This document shows, one piece after another, positions 6,953 through 8,573 of a stretch of DNA of 8,573 bases. The DNA is taken from assembly GCA_006954465.1 (NCBI GenBank), contig LVVU01000055.1, forward strand, positions 7,658 to 16,230, read 5' to 3'. Position 1 is the first letter of the stretch; every line of letters begins with the position of its first letter. The stretch comes from Candidatus Methanoprimaticola hominis. GTDB taxonomy: Archaea; Thermoplasmatota; Thermoplasmata; Methanomassiliicoccales; Methanomethylophilaceae. A program made the position numbers and the translations under genes. A model generated the notes under the pieces. That model worked only from the letters and a program-made list of their open reading frames with translations. It had not been told where the DNA came from and searched no databases.

Positions 6953-8433
6953 TGTTCGTAACTGACATATTCGGAGACTATTCCGCAGTCGCACCCATGA
7001 TCATCACGCTCATCGCTGCTCTGATCCTGCCTGCGGTCCAGATCGCAGGGAAGAAGAGGACCGCCACCTGGGCCGTCGCCCTGGTGTTCACGGTCGTCTC
7101 CCTGCTGGTCAACATCTACATGCTGACCGACGGATACAAGGGCGAGACCCTGGGCATGTACTCCTACGACGAGTACACCGGCCTGATGGTCCTGCTCTTC
7201 CAGATCGTGCTGTTCCTGGCCATCCTCGTCTCCAATGCGAGCACCGAGGTCACCAGGCTCCACGTCGGAGCGTACTACTCCCTGCTCATCGGTGCAACCA
7301 CCGGTATGATGTTCGTCGCAGGGTCCTCGGACCTTCTGACCATCTTCGCGGGAGTCGAGCTCACCAGCATCTCGTCCTACGCACTCGTCACGATGAAGAG
7401 GAACGACTCCAGGGCCGCAGAGGCCGGAGTCAAGTACGTCATCGTCGGAGGCCTGTCCACCGCCCTGACCATCTACGGTATCTCCATGATCTACGGAATG
7501 GCCGGGACCACCGACATCGCGGCCATCGCAGCTCAGACCACCATCGATGGAATGAACTGGATGCTCGCCGTCGGACTGGTGTGCATGGTCGCCGGATACG
7601 GCTTCAAGATCGCAGCGGTGCCCTTCCACATGTGGGCTCCCGATGTGTACGAGGGATCCCCCACCCCCATCTCCCTGTTCCTGGCAACGGGATCCAAGAA
7701 GATGGGTCTGGGAGTGTTCTTCCAGATCTTCCTCGTCCTGTTCGTCGCCGGCTCGTCGATGAACGCCATCTGCGGTGAGGAGGTCCAGTACCTCTTCGCC
7801 ATCATCGCGGCGTTCACCATGACCGTCGGAAACGTGGTCGCGATCGCCCAGAACAACATCAAGAGGATGCTCGCGTACTCCTCCATCGCCCAGGCCGGTT
7901 ACATCCTGATCGCTCTGGCCGTCATGAGCGAGTACGCCCTGTCCGCAGGTCTGTTCCACATGTTCACCCACGTGTTCATGAAGGGCGGAGCGTTCCTCAT
8001 CGTCGGTGCACTCATCTGCGCCGGTGTGGGCGAGAAGATCTCGGACTACAAGGGACTTGCAAAGAGGTCGCCTTTCCTGGCCGCCGCTATGCTGCTGTTC
8101 CTGTTCTCCCTCGCAGGTATACCGCCTCTGGCCGGATTCACCTCCAAGTTCTTCCTGTTCAATGCAGCGTTGGGTGGTGTGGACGGAGTGTCCTCCCAGT
8201 GGGTCTGGCTGGCGTTCATCGCCATCCTGAACTCCGCGATCTCGCTGTACTACTACGCGAGGGTCGTCAAGGCGATGTACGTCGACAAGGGAACCACCGA
8301 AGAGAAGATCAAGATCCCCGGCGCGTTCCTCGCCGCCATCGTGATCTGCGTGGTCTTCGTCATCGTGCTGGGACTGTACCCCCAGCTCATCTTCGACTAC
8401 TGCGAGACCGCCGCTCACGCCCTCCTGGGCTGA
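6952..8433 (+). CDS. fpoN: Fpo/Nuo-like antiporter-type proton-pumping subunit N (NuoN/ND2 family)
   Basis: A 493-residue pump subunit of the NuoN/ND2 family, adjacent to K in the assembled arm. Diagnostic positions are E136 (FAGVELTSISSYALV), K161 (AGVKYVIVGGLST), K219 (YGFKIAAVPFHMWAPDVYEG), K249 or K250 (TGSKKMGLG) and K399 (GFTSKFFLF). By motif these equal E. coli NuoN E133, K158, K217, K247 and K395. The PFHMWAPDVYEGSPTP signature is specific to N subunits. The start is ATG 6952, sharing its A with the fpoM stop, with GGAGGTG at 6938-6944; an in-frame GTG at 6949 is less well spaced. The gene ends at TGA 8431-8433. No further Fpo subunit follows within the remaining 140 bases. Confidence 0.97.
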   Translation: MFVTDIFGDYSAVAPMIITLIAALILPAVQIAGKKRTATWAVALVFTVVSLLVNIYMLTDGYKGETLGMYSYDEYTGLMVLLFQIVLFLAILVSNASTEVTRLHVGAYYSLLIGATTGMMFVAGSSDLLTIFAGVELTSISSYALVTMKRNDSRAAEAGVKYVIVGGLSTALTIYGISMIYGMAGTTDIAAIAAQTTIDGMNWMLAVGLVCMVAGYGFKIAAVPFHMWAPDVYEGSPTPISLFLATGSKKMGLGVFFQIFLVLFVAGSSMNAICGEEVQYLFAIIAAFTMTVGNVVAIAQNNIKRMLAYSSIAQAGYILIALAVMSEYALSAGLFHMFTHVFMKGGAFLIVGALICAGVGEKISDYKGLAKRSPFLAAAMLLFLFSLAGIPPLAGFTSKFFLFNAALGGVDGVSSQWVWLAFIAILNSAISLYYYARVVKAMYVDKGTTEEKIKIPGAFLAAIVICVVFVIVLGLYPQLIFDYCETAAHALLG

Positions 8434-8443
8434 TGCGGTCTCA

Positions 8444-8479
8444 AAACCCCTTACCAAACCTCTTACCAAACCCGTTATT
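8444..8479 (+). repeat. Three 12-bp direct repeats (AAACC-N7), third copy degenerate
   Basis: AAACC recurs at 8444, 8456 and 8468, exactly 12 bases apart. The intervening seven bases are CCTTACC, TCTTACC and CGTTATT. The first two copies differ at one position and the third is diverged. The array begins 11 bases after the fpoN stop. It may be a protein-binding array, a slippage product, or part of a transcript end; the sequence alone does not decide. Confidence 0.75.
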
Positions 8480-8480
8480 A

Positions 8481-8573
8481 GGTTGAGAAACACGGCTCGT
8501 CCGTTTTCAAGACCATGACCGGGCTAACGGAGTTTAAAGCCTCCGCTGCCCGGTCGCAAGCTTCTATCGAAGC
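8481..8573. other. Cluster of three potential hairpins after fpoN; possible structured RNA or 3' processing/control region
   Basis: Three inverted repeats stand in series. Hairpin 1 (8481-8514) pairs GGTT with GACC and, beyond a 2x2 mismatch, GAAA(C)ACGG with CCGTTTTC around loop CTCGT. Hairpin 2 (8517-8555) pairs GACCGGGC at 8517-8524 perfectly with GCCCGGTC at 8548-8555, and inside it CGGAG at 8528-8532 pairs with CTCCG at 8541-8545 around an 8-base loop. Hairpin 3 (8560-8573) pairs GCTTC with GAAGC around TATC and reaches the window edge. There is no T-rich tract like a typical archaeal terminator, and I could not fit a tRNA, 5S, SRP or RNase P signature. Strand is undetermined because inverted repeats fold on both. 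Confidence 0.5.

Noticed and set aside
8433..8486. Tiny 17-codon ORF starting in the TGATG at the end of fpoN
   Set aside because: No ribosome binding site precedes it, and its repeating residues simply reflect the 12-bp DNA repeats. Not annotated as a gene.
6742..8493. Long antisense open frame (583 codons) opposite fpoM/fpoN, and a similar one of 571 codons at 5279-6994
   Set aside because: Their products are made almost entirely of D, E, H, G, Q, V and S with no domain or membrane pattern. They mirror the GC-rich codon bias of the pump genes on the + strand, and there are no ribosome binding sites.
8517..8555. Hairpin 2 as a tRNA anticodon arm (loop containing TTTAAA)
   Set aside because: The loop closed by CGGAG/CTCCG is 8 bases, the surrounding 8-bp stem does not fit a cloverleaf, and no T-arm consensus or CCA-type end could be found on either strand.
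8481..8573. Intrinsic transcription terminator of the operon
   Set aside because: Archaeal terminators are usually marked by T-rich tracts. The longest T run here is TTTT inside the arm of hairpin 1, so termination is possible but not supported.
1..8573. Mobile element, CRISPR array, phage or defence system
   Set aside because: No transposase, integrase, regular spacer-repeat pattern or terminal inverted repeats were seen. The window is a housekeeping energy operon of uniform composition.

Overview
The window is one tightly packed, single-strand operon segment (+ strand) encoding most of the membrane arm of an archaeal complex I relative: an F420H2 dehydrogenase-like (Fpo-like, 11-subunit Nuo-type) proton-pumping oxidoreductase. 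The gene order is the end of fpoD, then fpoH, fpoI, fpoJ (split into N- and C-terminal halves), fpoK, fpoL, fpoM and fpoN. The DNA is GC-rich, uses many AGG arginine codons, and has strong Shine-Dalgarno sequences (AGGAGG, GGAGGTG, AGGTGAT) before almost every gene. Together with the split J subunit and the lack of an fpoO-like gene directly after fpoN, this suggests a euryarchaeon of the Thermoplasmata, most plausibly a Methanomassiliicoccales methanogen. The lineage is inferred from layout and general knowledge, not from a database search.

Layout. Bases 1-531 hold the C-terminal 176 codons of FpoD (49-kDa/NuoD-type subunit). About 537-1698 is fpoH, whose reading frame is broken near 1218-1221 by an apparent single extra G; both halves are otherwise well conserved. 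FpoI (1698-2441) is unusual: it carries four CxxCxxCxxxCP motifs instead of the usual two. Next are the small membrane subunits J-N (2441-2776), J-C (2773-3099) and K (3086-3394). The three antiporter-like pumping subunits follow: L (3397-5433), M (5435-6952) and N (6952-8433). Successive genes overlap or are separated by at most a few bases, usually with ATGA or TGATG junctions, so they are probably co-transcribed and translationally coupled.

Function. FpoD and FpoI belong to the electron-transfer connecting module. H, J and K link it to the membrane, and L, M and N carry the lysine/glutamate proton channels. The essential charged residues of all three pumps and of K are visible, so the complex looks functional. 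In the related Methanosarcina enzyme electrons come from F420H2 through FpoF and go to methanophenazine. Methanomassiliicoccales are described as lacking FpoF and FpoO, so the electron donor and acceptor differ or are uncertain. The four-cluster FpoI here may bear on that.

The last 140 bases (8434-8573) contain no convincing gene. They hold three 12-bp direct repeats followed by three consecutive potential hairpins, the last touching the window edge. This is the least explained part of the window and could be a structured RNA, a processing/termination region, or a control region for the next gene.
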